Part shown: one piece after another, positions 1 through 11,619 of the stretch
Layout: each line of letters begins with the position of its first letter
Position numbering within the stretch: position 1 is the first letter of the stretch
From: Dipylidium caninum
Taxonomy: Eukaryota > Platyhelminthes > Cestoda > Cyclophyllidea > Dipylidiidae
DNA: 64,000 nt
Assembly (NCBI GenBank): GCA_017562135.1
Contig: QEYB01001217.1
Location: forward strand, 310,001 to 374,000
Direction: 5' to 3'
Translations under genes and position numbers: made by a program
Notes under the pieces: generated by a model
Database searches by the model: none
Seen by the model: only the letters and a program-made list of their open reading frames with translations
What the model was told of the DNA's origin: nothing

Positions 1-195
1 GTTTGATTAGTGAATGAACAACCTCTTCAGCGGTTGCATTTTCGCGATCTCTCTCAACTCCGCTTGATTCACTTAAACAAGCCGCCTTAGCAAGGAATTA
101 TCTGCCTTGGCTAAACGGAACACTTCTGCCCTGCGAGGTAGAGAGTGTAGCCTGAGAGAAATTTCGCACAACTAGTGGGCACGCAGGGGACACAC

Positions 196-359
196 CTTCA
201 GTTCGTAGGTGCAGTCATCGCCGCCTGATATGGCGGCTCTGCCGCGGATTGCGAGGCCCCGCCGCGACGCCTCGTGGGCAGCACTGGTCACCCGATGTGT
301 GATGTCGAACTGGTACTTGTGGCAACGCAGCACGCCCAAATTCACCAGCGGATTGTCAC
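196..359 (-). CDS. Internal exon of an unrecognised minus-strand gene
   Basis: The minus strand reads open for 54 codons between a good acceptor (TTACAG at 360-361) and a donor (AAG then GTGTGT, at 195). The exon enters with two bases of a split codon and leaves in phase 0. Codons are GC-rich, unlike the AT-rich flanks. The peptide begins DNPLVNLGVLRCHKY and ends GGDDCTYELK. I do not recognise the family and found no neighbouring exon in the window; the 3' part of the gene must lie to the left. Coding status rests on splice sites plus codon use, so it could still be chance. Confidence 0.5.
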
Positions 360-2904
360 CTGTAACATACGATAAACAAACCTTCCCTTCTTTTGTGCGT
401 ATCCAGTTAATTAATGGGTATTTTGGCTTCCGTTGTTGTCATGTTGATAGACGCAAATTTGGATAGTGTAATATTTTGGAGGCAGGCGAAAGTGCGCACT
501 GCAGGCAAGTCTGCCGGGTGGTCCAATCGCAATTCACGTTTCATTGTGCTCAAAACATACGAACACACGCGTTGTACCCATTAATATAACGCTTGATGAC
601 AATAAGAGCACAGACGGGTATATGATCACCTCCGAAAACTTGGAAAAAATATCGTAACTAAGAAAATAATGTAAAAAGTGAGCCAAGGAAATGGTAAAAG
701 TGAGAAGACGCTAAGTGAAGAAAATTATGTTTCATCGTATAAAATACATCTCCGAAGCATTATACATTAGAGTCTAGAGGGTGTATTAACTAAACTAATT
801 GGATATTTAACGGCTTCCATATTCATTTTTTTAAATTTTCTGCTTCATATTTACGGGAATTCCCCATTTTCTCCAACTTAATAACGGTAATTTTTAACTC
901 TTAAACAAATTCTTTTTCATTAAAACACTATGCCAAAATTTTACAAGGACACAAATGTGTTATAAATGTCTCTGAGATGGCGTAATAGCTTAAAAAATGA
1001 AACCTTTGAGTAAAACGTAGATCAACAACGCGGATAGTTTGAAGAACGTACCGTTGCAAACAGCAGGACATTGAAATTTCTCGGTGTACTTTGCAGACGT
1101 CACTAAAATAGCAAAACTACCTGATTTGAAATTACCCCCACCCCTAGCAACCATGAGGTAATAATTTATAAAATCCTAAACGCCCCGAATTTATACTACC
1201 TAAATAACCTAGATGGATCCCATCTTTATCAGGCAGCTGCAGATATCGAAGACTTACCAGAAATTTTAAGAAACGACGAGACTATGAGCAAAGTCACAAC
1301 GGTAAAGAACAACATTTGGCGAAGGCTACTGCGATTTCAGAGGCACACTAAATTCTACCGCTCACCAAGGCTCTAACCCAGTGGGGCCTTAAATAGGCGA
1401 AACGAGCATCCGCCTATAAACATGCACGCAAACGTTCGGGTCTTTCCTGTGTGTGTGTGTATGCGCTTACTATAAACACTCGCATTGTCCCGACTAGTCG
1501 GCGAGGTTCGGATACACAGAAAATTTCTGTTACTGCAAGACTCACCGACATGGCTGATATTAAGAGGTATCCGTCTCTCCTGGTAGTAAATAACGAAAAG
1601 GGTTTGAATAAGCACTACGAAGGCGATCAAAAGTTTGCTAAAATTGTGTGTTGGTATCTTACGACTTTGCCCGTATACCAGGCAATTCGATCTTTGCTGC
1701 TCGGACTAATGGGACACACTTTCTACTCTGTCTGGTCAAATACCCCACTAACCATGTAATTTGAAATAACAGGAGTTTACAATCGGAATGAGGGATTTCC
1801 TCCATTCCATATATCATGTAGAGGCTAGAGTTGCAAAAGAAGGTACGGACTGTAAATGGACGAGTGTGTAAGGACTTTACACTGAAGTAGATAGAGGAAC
1901 TGGTTTAGGAGTTCCTTACTTGTGTCCCTTTACCGACGCTCTCATCATTGCTCTTCGTGATTAAAAAAGAATGTAAAATTGTAATTTGTCCGGATTTGAT
2001 TGGGATAATATTTTTCGGCCTTAGTGTGTATTTCAGTGGAGTTTTCTGTTCTAGCCAGGCCTGGTGACAGCATTTTGTGATGATGCCAAATCTTTATTCC
2101 ACTAAAATGTGTTGTTGACATTTATAAGTCGAAGTGTACTCTCTTGAAGTGGTTAGGAAAACACGACTAGAATTACGGAAACTGATGCTTGGTGTAAAGT
2201 TTGACAAGATTGATCGTTACAAACCAAAAAATCACAAATCAATAACCAAACATTAGTACATGTCTTACAGTGCTTAGCATGTTTTTCATTTAACAACCGC
2301 ATCTACTCAATACCTTTAAAAAAATTAAAAGATATACGATCGACTTTGGTAGACACTGATTGATTTCAAAGGAAATATCATCAAGCGAGAGGTTACTATT
2401 GTAGCTAATCAATCGGCGACAGTGTTTCCTGCTTTTGTCTTCAGGGCACTGTCAAAATGAACTGCTACGGTGTGCGCCATGTATTGCCCAAAGGTAATGC
2501 CAAATGAACGTAAAGTAAGTTGAGGAGTGGAATTTTGACGTCAGAAGCTTGTCTACCGATCCATAGACGTTCAGTCCAGATCTATGGATGGCGCTGGGTG
2601 TGCCACTACTATAATATATTGCCATTCTGCGGTTTAATTTTCCCTATCGGAAATTTGCCGATGACACTTCCACGTTGTGACTAAAAAATTGGCCACAAAT
2701 AAATATTTGTACATAAAAGACTAAAAATTTTAATAGAAACATATCGTAGAGTCAGCTAAAAAATAAAAACCGCGTTATTGTTAAGACAAATTATTTTCTT
2801 AAGATTAACAGTTTTTAAATAATTGGGGTTCAAGGCCATGGCGCTTCCGTTGTTTCGCCCTAGGTGATCGCTGGTGAGCGTTCTGGCCTTCTTCTTACGT
2901 ATTC
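360..2904. other. Stretch without a recognisable gene
   Basis: AT-rich sequence left of the ABHD4/5 gene. It holds a short GT run near 1450-1462 and a plus-strand open frame at 1550-1759 beginning MADIKRYPSLLVV. I cannot link that frame to any family or to splice partners. The left part is presumably an intron or the 5' region of the minus-strand gene with an exon at 196-359. The last bases before 2905 should contain the ABHD4/5 promoter, but no clear motif is visible. Confidence 0.5.
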
Positions 2905-5900
2905 ATGACTATGCCGTCAAGCGATCCCATTATAGACTGGTTAGTTTTTTTTACAATCTTGAGTAAAGGAAAATTAGCGATCTTCATGACAAATCGGAGG
3001 AGTCCCGCTGGCACTGGCTTAAGTGGATACCTACGTCTAATGTTAAATTGGCACAAGCGGAAGAGAAGATTCTTCAAAGTACTTTTTGCTCTCTTACTAA
3101 CCATTTCTATAGGATGCAAATGTAGATTGGAAAAGTTTTTTCTGCCTATTTTTGGTTCCTCATTGTATATTCGAACCATTATCGCGAGAAACTACGGCCA
3201 AATAGAGTCCACTCCACCACTAGGTTCCAATAAATTTGAACAGCGTATACCTCTTGTTCTAATTCACGGATTCGCCTCTGGTGTTGGTCTCTGGTGTAAA
3301 AATTTGGATAGTCTTTCCACATCCCGTCGGGTCTACGCTTTCGACTTGATCGGCTTCGGTCGTAGTTCCCGGCCACCCTTTCCGCAAACCGCTGAGGAAG
3401 TTGAAAATAGGTTTGTAGAAGTCATCGAGGAGTGGAGGAAAAATATGAACTTGGATAAGTTTATCCTCCTCGGCCACAGCATGGGTGGCTTCCTTGCCGC
3501 CTCTTATGCGTTGAGTCATCCAAGGAGGTAGAATGTTAAATATTTGTAATTCTGCTAAATTCAGCTACATTGTCCCCCATTTAAACTTTCTTCAGGATTA
3601 CTCATCTAGTCCTCATTGACCCATGGGGATTTGCCGGACCAGAAGAAAGTACGATTGTCCGTCCTGCTGGAATTCGTGGGTGGGTCTTCAAGAGGCTTAG
3701 TACTTTTCGTGCTCTCACTACAATGCGAATGATTGGGCCATTTGGTCTCAACGCCATGCGTAAAATCCGACAAGATATTGAACATGTCTACTCTCAAGCC
3801 CCTGTCTCACTGGACGTGAGTTTCTGAAATCTTTTTAGTTTATTGTGATGAATTTATTATTCTTTTATTGTTTTATAGGCGTTTCAACTTTTATTCATGT
3901 CTTTTTACGTCTTTCCTTTCGAAAGTACTCTGCTTTCCTATTACCTAGGGAACTCCGGAAAGTACCGACTGTCCTCTCGATTCCTCATGCGAAAACCCTT
4001 GGTCGTCTGACAGTAACTCATCTACAACGGTAAAGTCGGGCTCTCAAAAAAATGCCAGTTTGGGTGCTCTTTCTCCTTATGATCCAGCTGTTGTCTATAA
4101 CTACATTTACCACATCAATGTTCGTCATCCAACGTAAGCATTTATGTTCCAATTGTTGACGTTATGGCGCTATTTTATTGCCAGTTCGTATGACCTCGAG
4201 TACCATTAAACGGTCTTATTATTTATTACTAGTTGGAGTGGAAAGTACTTGTTTTAGTACTCGGCCATTTACCCATTCAAATATAGTCAAATTGTAAACA
4301 CACTTATTTCTTTGCTTATTCGCATACAATTCTCAGTTGCTGATATTACCTACGACCGAAACAAGACTATCGGAATAAATTACCGGATCATTTCGTCAGG
4401 AAGTCTGCCAAATGCACTTTCTCTTTATTCCGTCAATCTTTTAGCGTCATAGATAAGGTTAGGGACAATCAATACGATTTCTTATTTATGCTCCTTCAGA
4501 TACCTATTCGTTTTACTGAATGGGCTATTGGACTTAAGACTTATAAATTGGGTCCAAATTATTCTCACACCATCGCTTTATCTTTTGCTTATTGTGAATA
4601 TAGCTGTAGTCGGAAAGTCGATGTTATCCGTATCTGTCATATTCGTGGTGATCTTCCTATCAACTTGTTCCAAACTGTCGTTCCCTATTTAAAACCAACA
4701 GTCCTGAGAGGAATATTAATATTTTGGAAGAAAGTTATTTAGTGCGTTTGCATTCTTTAAACAACTTTTCCGTCTTCATTTTTTGCCTATAATTGTCGAT
4801 TTAGGGATTTTATCAAATTCTTAATATGTCGGATGTAGACTTCGAAGGGGAAACAATATCCATCACTGTGTTTGATTTTAGTAAAATCAACTCTTGACTA
4901 TACAGACCGCATTTGACGTCAAGGAGATTAATAGACTAGGGGGAATGCCAAGTGTGTATTATTTGGGCTACAGGTTTGGGCAAGTTCTTTTATAACATTG
5001 GAATGAAAACGTGGTATTAATATCTGTTATACGATTACATGGATTTAAATATCTTCAAATCTTTGCTTCTATCTTCTCCACAATGACAACGCAGAAATTC
5101 TTGACTCTAATGGTAGGTCGGCTCATAACTTGGAGCGATTTTCTAAAGCAATTGACATGGTTCACAAATACCGGCAGTAGACACATTTCAGTAGAAGGAA
5201 ACTGTATTCAAATGTTGCTCTCACAAGTGACTTGTTAAAAATAAGGTTGCAGACTTCGTTTTTAATGTATTTCGTCAAACACGAAGTTCTTGAATAGCCT
5301 CTCACAATACATTATTTTTAAATTTCGGTTGCTTTTTGAACTTGTATTTTTATTAAACGGATTATGTTTTTCCGGTGAATCCGTTCCTTTTAAGTGGTAA
5401 CAATGTGACACTCGAATGTTCTCTTAATCTGGCCCTGCCTACTTTTTGTATTTTACCATTATCATTATTCTTCATGCTAATTTTCTCTTACTTAAACAAT
5501 AAAAACCAAATAGCGCCGTTGCTGAAATACATTCATTTCACTGACTGTTAATTTTTTATTGTAAAAATGAGACTTAAACACCCTCTGAGACATTGACGTA
5601 GTTCAATTTTGTATTTACAGGAGGCTTGATTTATTTCGAGTTCATAAAGACTAGCGTAATTGTCAATCCATCTACCTGTCCGTTGGTTCTAGTGGTGAAG
5701 ATGCCTTTAAAAGCATGTCGCAGATGTTAGGCTGGGCGGCTCGGCCAATGCTACCTCGAATTTCACAGTTGGATGCGAGTGTACCCATCACTTTCATTTA
5801 CGGCGGACGCTCCTGGATCGACATGTCCTCAGGTCTGCGCGCACGCGCCCTCCGCCCCAACTCCTACGTGGACGTTATGGTGAGTCGCTTTCCTTCTAAT

Positions 5901-6990
5901 CCCCACATCCGTTGAGAAGAGCAACACAGAGGCAGCATTACTATCTTTATAGCTTGACATAGTGTAATCGTAAGCCAAACTATCGAACATGTTGACATTC
6001 AGTCGACTGGCCTGTGAATGCTATGTTTACTTGATACGGTGTGTTCTATGCGTATGTTTATTCCGCATAAGCGTATGTTCTCTCAAAATAACTGCCATAA
6101 CTATTCACGTATTGCTGTTGCCGTAAGCGACGAAGTGTAAAAAATGAAGCATTGGACTTACATTTCATCCTCTGTAATATGTGAACGAGTGCACTTTAAG
6201 TATTTTCCCTCACCTCGTTACCGGTGCAGGTAGATGGAAGTTTGTCTAGCACGCAATGTAGGATAATCACGTGAAATTCTGCCCTTGTGGGTTTCATTTA
6301 CGTTAGCGCCTTTCTAACCGTTTCAACTTTCCCCTCTCCCCTCCCCCCCTCGACATGCTGGATTATATTTCCTTCAGATAACGCATTGTAACATTAGTGC
6401 GTGTTTTCCCTCCACTGTAATCTCTCAGACCTCGAGAGGAGGCGATTACCGAACATTCATGTGATTTCAATTATCTTGTTGTGATTTTCTTTGAACTCGA
6501 TCACTCATTACGTGCTTATCTCTGTGATGTTTAAAGGTACCCTCCAGTCTAGTAAAGCTTTTTTTCTTTTAAAACGGAAATAAAGTTAGTTTTACGCGTG
6601 TGAAAAACAAATTGACCCCAAAAATGCAACATATGTTGAAGTTTTAGGACAGGGAATGGAGTAGGCCTGGATGGATGACTTGTTGAAACATAAAAAGCAA
6701 ATTTGCCACGTCCGTGTGATTAAAAGAATGCTGTAAAGAGGAAAATTATTTTGTTTTAATATTTGTGCAATTACTAGTTTAAAAAAAATTAACAATGCAC
6801 TCATCATCCAATCTACCCATTCATCTTTTCACCGAAAACGTAGGTAATCGAGGACGGTGGCCACCATGCATATGCGCAGTATGCAGAGGACTTTAACAAT
6901 TACGTAAATGCTATCGCCAGTCTGGCGGATGAGGGATACGTTTCCACCAGACAGTGGAGAAGCAGTCAAAGACTTGATTGCCCAGCCTAA
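2905..6990 (+). CDS. ABHD4/5: ABHD4/ABHD5-type alpha/beta hydrolase, complete, seven exons
   Basis: Exons 2905-2939, 2969-3078, 3113-3527, 3596-3815, 3949-4133, 5693-5879 and 6844-6990 join in frame to 432 residues. In vertebrates this family comprises ABHD4, an N-acyl-phospholipid hydrolase, and ABHD5/CGI-58, a lipid-droplet activator of triglyceride lipase. Visible family blocks are the N-terminal W-I-P-T-S...AEEKIL segment, the oxyanion HGF strand ([15 protein letters not shown]), the nucleophile elbow GHSMGG with Ser present, [25 protein letters not shown], the acid region WIDMSSG and the terminal His in GGHHAYAQ. A Ser nucleophile suggests a catalytic ABHD4-like enzyme; ABHD5 has Asn there. 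The family HX4D motif ends in Gln instead of Asp. The start at 2905 is the only ATG that splices into the conserved frame. Introns 1 and 2 are 29 and 34 bases, while intron 5 is about 1.56 kb. The closest paralogue cannot be decided by eye. Confidence 0.9.
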
Positions 6991-7363
6991 CCACTGTGTC
7001 AATCCACCATCTTCCTGTGTCGCTGATGGCAACGCAGACGAATTCTCCAACTAATTTGACGCTATATCCACTAACTGTCACTACCGTCCACTGTCATAAC
7101 CAGTTTCAAGACTGCTGCACCCCACTTCTGATTATCATTCACTGACACTCACCTTGGTACGCGATCCAGACTGCCTTGAAGGGATGGTTTCCCATGGCAA
7201 CAATCTGTTTTTTTTATTTTATCATTAGTTTCCAATTGCTGATTTGTAAGAATCAGAGATCGAGAAACGACAACTCACAAAAAATATACTTTGGGGTCTT
7301 CTATTGGTAATAATTCAATACAGATAGTGTTATTGAAAGTCTCGTTATTCTTTTTGCTTTGAG

Positions 7364-7369
7364 AATAAA
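7364..7369 (+). terminator. Candidate poly(A) signal of ABHD4/5
   Basis: AATAAA lies about 370 bases after the ABHD4/5 stop codon and before the convergent SETD4 gene. It is a consensus hexamer in the right place; the cleavage site was not confirmed. Confidence 0.45.
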
Positions 7370-7689
7370 TATCGTGCCTTTCTTACTTTTCTGAAGACCA
7401 TCGAAGACTCTGACCTTCACGGTTGATTAACCTTAGATGAGTGACAGGCGTAAAAGAGCAACCAGACAAAGGTCCAAAAACACGTTGAGGTCTTATCTCA
7501 AAGTTGTTAAAATTCCGTAACTAGTAAAGATATGTACATGTTCAAAAACAACTGTTACGGAGTCCTCGGAGGAATACAGTTGAACGAGGCGCTTCTTAAT
7601 TGTGGGTTGTAATGAGCATCCCAAGTTGATGCTGGCTTCTAGCCCCTATCAACAGGTATAAATTGCCGTTGACTGCCAGTTGCAACACT

Positions 7690-9056
7690 TCATCTCAGAG
7701 ATTGAAGTAAGGCGTGTCTCGAAGTGATCAATGTCAAGGTTAAGCCAAGAAACGGGTGGCGGTAGCTGAGTGCGGCCACAGCCTCAATAGACTGTTTGAG
7801 CTCTACAAGTAAACAGTTTAAAAGTAAATCTAGACCACGCCTAACGGGAGGAGATCGATCAGTTTCATCGAGGTTGTAGAGAATATCTAGTGACGGAATT
7901 GATTCGCTAAAACCAAACAAGGCGAAGAGTATAAGTACAAGGTAGTAAGATGGCCCATTAACAGAAAGGTAAACCGATTTCCAAGTAGTATGGCCAGAGA
8001 CTCCCACAAGTTGCAGAATCGAGAGAACGCGATCCAGATTTCGGAATTCATCAATAGCCGCCAAATTATCGTAGGTGATATAAATGACTTCATGTGGATT
8101 TTTATCATCGGTAATACAAAAACCATACTCACAGAGAAGGAACAGATTGTCATGGCTTCCATACTTGATGAAAACCTAAACCGAAAACAACATTAATCAC
8201 CAATTAAAGCTTAGGCTCGGCGGAGCCGTAAGAGAATGTCTACCTGTTCCCCCACTTGGTAAGGTGAATCGGTTTTCAGTCTAATTTCGCCATTATTAAG
8301 CTCAAGATCAACAGATACATACGGCGAGTGATTAAACAAGTCAAGAAAGGGAGTAATCGCAATATTAACATTGCTATGGGACAGAAATCGGGGTTTGGAA
8401 CCAGAAATAGGGGGGAGTAGCGGTTTATCATCCTCAGATCGGTCGAGATCAAGGTAAATGCAGCGCGAATTAACCGCCGACCAGGCCCAGGCAAAATCCA
8501 ATGGGGGCTGGAGTGGTGAGGGATTTGAAAACAAACGACGATATGACTTTTGCATTCTGTCGACCCGTGATTCGAATGCTACCTTCATAATTCCAGGTAG
8601 AAGAGGCAACAATGTACACATCATTTCAGGGTTCGCAGCAGAAACATAGGCTGCGTCAGTAAACGACTCGGGGAGTATGTTAAAATATGGTTGCCAGAGT
8701 CGCCAGAGAGTGCATTCGGGATTTTGAACCGAACACTTAAGGTGAAAGAAAAAGAGAGACAATAGATCTTGTGGGTTTTGAGGAGTACTATTGATTGTTG
8801 GACGCCAAATATCATTAAATACGCAGGAACATTGATTGAGGAGGTGATAAGCACGGAAGGGAGTAAGAACCAGGCGAGGATCATTTGCGGCAATAGAGAG
8901 TAAGCAACCGCCGTGCGGAATCGATTTGCGGGCTATTAAACCTCGACCACCTATTGCTACTGAGTTTGAAATTTCTAAATTTAGTATTCTTGGTTCGCTA
9001 GTTCCCGCATTTAACTCTTCGAACCATTGCACAAATTGCGCCCACACCAGCACCAT
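7690..9056 (-). CDS. SETD4: SETD4-like SET-domain lysine methyltransferase, two exons
   Basis: Minus-strand exons 8244-9056 and 7690-8175 join across a 68-base phase-0 intron to 432 residues, close to the roughly 440 of human SETD4. The split SET domain shows the AdoMet-binding GRGL near residue 36, WRLWQPYFNILPES, the insert with WAWSAVNSRCIYL, then FLDLFNHSPYVSV (the NHS motif), VFIKYGSHDN and EYGF. The C-terminal half is the Rubisco-methyltransferase-like substrate-binding domain with S-V-N-GPSYYLVL. Known SETD4 enzymes methylate histones and other proteins. The start chosen is the first in-frame ATG (9056-9054). The frame stays open further upstream without an ATG, so a short 5' exon may be missing. 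The gene is convergent with ABHD4/5. Confidence 0.88.
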
Positions 9057-9113
9057 AAAAAACGAATCCCGTTGAAGAGACTGGCTGATCCCGCGTTGAG
9101 GTTTGACGGCCAA

Positions 9114-10090
9114 TGAATATTGATGTAGAAGAACAACGCATCCTATTATTTGTAGGTTAATGCAATAAGTATGGTAAATAATGGCATTTCCAGCGCTTTG
9201 AAAAAAATTTGCCTAATATATTTATTTGGCAGGAAGTGATTATATCTCTACGTATGAAGAGCGAATTCAGTTGTAACATAAGACTATCTTTAACAGTAAA
9301 AGTATATTTATCGTTTTACGAACTAATGAAAGCAGATGTAGCAAATATCCAATACGTAATATATGAATATGCTGACTTTAGCCTTTATAGACTTTGAAAG
9401 TACGCGAGAGGATTCAGAAGCATGTTTATCGCTTCCACTCAAGGAAGTGAAGGGGCTAATCGTGGGACCTGGGAGGCCAATTAGCAGAGCAATAGATAAA
9501 TTTTAGGTAGAGAACAAATACAAATGTACTCAAATCGATGGCAGGTTCGGAATACATATACATACATGTAATTTTTCGAGTTCGGCCGAAGCGGGATGCC
9601 TTTTGTTTAGTAATTTTGCCGAAGAATCTACAGCTTGTCTGCAATAGCACTTTTAAAAATATTGCATTGTTTGAAAAGTATGCAATAATCAGTCAACGGA
9701 TCCTTTGCCGTGAGTCTTCGGTCGTTACTGGCACTAATAATTGGGACTTCACATGTTCCATAGCCTTTTCGAATTCCTCCTAGTAGTTCTTGAAAACACT
9801 CCGCGTAGGAAAAGTGGAGTATGTTCTGTTCTCTTAAAGCCCAACTGGGATTAAGTCCATCTGAGAGATCATTGTGCATTTTGATGTAAGAAATAGTGAA
9901 CTAGACTCTCCTCAAACCAGTAATGCACCTTCCATTAACCCCCATATTTGCTTATAATACAAAATTTGCCAGTTATCATGTTCGGAGATACACCTTCCTG
10001 CTCCCTCGACCACGTGGAAACGATGTAGTAATCAATGCTTTGAATGTATGACCGTGGAAGCGGAGATCTAAACTGTCATTAGGGGAGGGG
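9114..10090. other. Intergenic stretch between SETD4 and the PACRG-like gene
   Basis: AT-rich sequence between divergent genes. A minus-strand open frame at 9628-9879 (containing YAECFQELLGGIRKGYG) has acceptable codon use, but I could assign neither a family nor splice partners. No tRNA or repeat was seen. Confidence 0.4.
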
Positions 10091-11619
10091 ATGCGTTGTG
10101 GCTGTCCCACTGGTAAAATACATCGGAGGGTTAGATGTTCATCTAAACCACCCCCTCTATCCTTCTGCGAGACTCTGCGAGAAGCAGAAGAGACACGGCG
10201 TCGGCATGACCCACTCGATTGTAAGACGGATAGGTGCGGATTCCAACCGCGCCGTGTCCCTTTGCTCGGCATAGACGATCTACCCTGTGAAAAATCTGAA
10301 CGTGCCTTTCAAATTCAAGCTGAGCAGGGTATTTGGGACATTGGACAACCAATTTCAAGCAGAATCCAGCTGCCCTTAAGGCGATCCCGATTTAGAGTAA
10401 GATACGAAAGAGGCTGCTACCCCTTCCATCTCGACCATTCCGGTGACGTTTCACTTGCCACCATCGCGTGGTGTGTGGACTTCGAACAATATGACATCAC
10501 CGATTTACTGAAAGACACAGTCGAGGCACAATCTGATGATCCGCATTGGGCACACGTTGGACATTTAGTTTTCATGGATATGTTAAAACACCTACCTCCC
10601 ATGAAACTGGCGGCTGCATTGCCTTCCTTTTCCATTGAGTTCCGAAATATGCTACGCAGAAGTGAGTCACCACCCTTTGTAAATATAAGCCCTGCTTAAA
10701 TTTGACACACTAATGCCTGTGAAGTAAATAATTTACATAGACAACTAGAACATCATGGTATAAATTCTCTTCCCGCAGCGCCTTTATTACACATCTGCGG
10801 GATCTCCTCACAACTGCGGTTTTAGTGTTAACTAAAGTCAGCTTCAATATGTCCACTGTTTCCACACTCCACTGCCACATTTTTCATTTACTTGTTCACT
10901 ACAATGTTGATTAAGTCAATATTTGTATGTGTCACCCAGTAAATGATATGATTATTTCGTGAAACAGCAGCATTTAATGTTGTCCTTTCATTTCTTCGAA
11001 ACTCTCTCATCCTGTCTAACTCACAGAGTTTATTTAACGTAATGATTAAGAAGTGTTAAGTCTGTGCGCTTTTTCCATCATATTAGGAGGTTTAGTGGAT
11101 TTGTCTTTGCTGGAAACTCTACTTTTGTCGGTAAATAAAGCACACTTGAGACAATTACCCTATCTAACTCTCCCGAAATTTTCGTATGTGAACAAAATTG
11201 GGGTGGATATGAGACGATTTCATTTCCTTTTGTAATATCTTAAGAAGTTAAAAAATGCAGTGCAGTGACCAAATTTCTCGGGAATCCTGTCTTAGATAAC
11301 GAGGAGACAGCACGTCGTCTGTCGAAGATGTTGAAAGAACTGGCCCTAGTGGTGACCAGCATTGGCCCAGAATTGGCTTTCTACACACAAGACCTTTTCA
11401 GGCATTTCTATCAGTGGCTGTTGACTTACGGGGAGGTTGGAGATCGCATTGTATACGAACAGAAGAAACGTACTCACTTAGCTGACCTACTTGACGAACT
11501 GCATGCTATTTTTTGAGGTAGTTTCCGGACCCGAACAAGGGTACGCGGTGACGGGAATGAAGATGGCCATCCCCACCTATCGAATTCCCGAGAAGCTTCA
11601 AAATCCCCCAGAAGCATAA
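10091..11619 (+). CDS. PACRG-family (parkin co-regulated) axonemal protein, one frame break
   Basis: Exon 10091-10661 continues at 11266 after a 604-base intron (phase 1, restoring Met-Thr-Lys). The conserved region begins FRVRYERGCYPFHLDH, which matches the PACRG fold start (F-R-x-x-Y-E-R-G-D-x-P), and continues through IAWCVDFEQYDITDLL, GHLVFMDMLKHLPP, the helical repeats and IVYEQKKRTHLADLLDEL, equivalent to YSQQKRENIGDLIQE of PACRG. The frame then stops at TGA after a run of six T (11509-11514). In the next frame the family C-terminus resumes (GYAVTGMKMAIPTYRIPE) and ends at 11617-11619, so one base is in excess. PACRG and FAP20 form the inner junction of ciliary doublet microtubules; PACRGL is the related alternative. 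The first about 100 residues are not conserved, so the start at 10091 is tentative. Confidence 0.75.

Noticed and set aside
1450..1759. Plus-strand frame with MADIKRYPSLLVV
   Set aside because: No homologous family, no splice partners and AT-rich flanks without regulatory signals.
9628..9879. Minus-strand open frame with protein-like composition (YAECFQELLGGIRKGYG)
   Set aside because: No recognisable family and no splice partner. It ends in a stop upstream of SETD4, so it cannot be its 5' exon.
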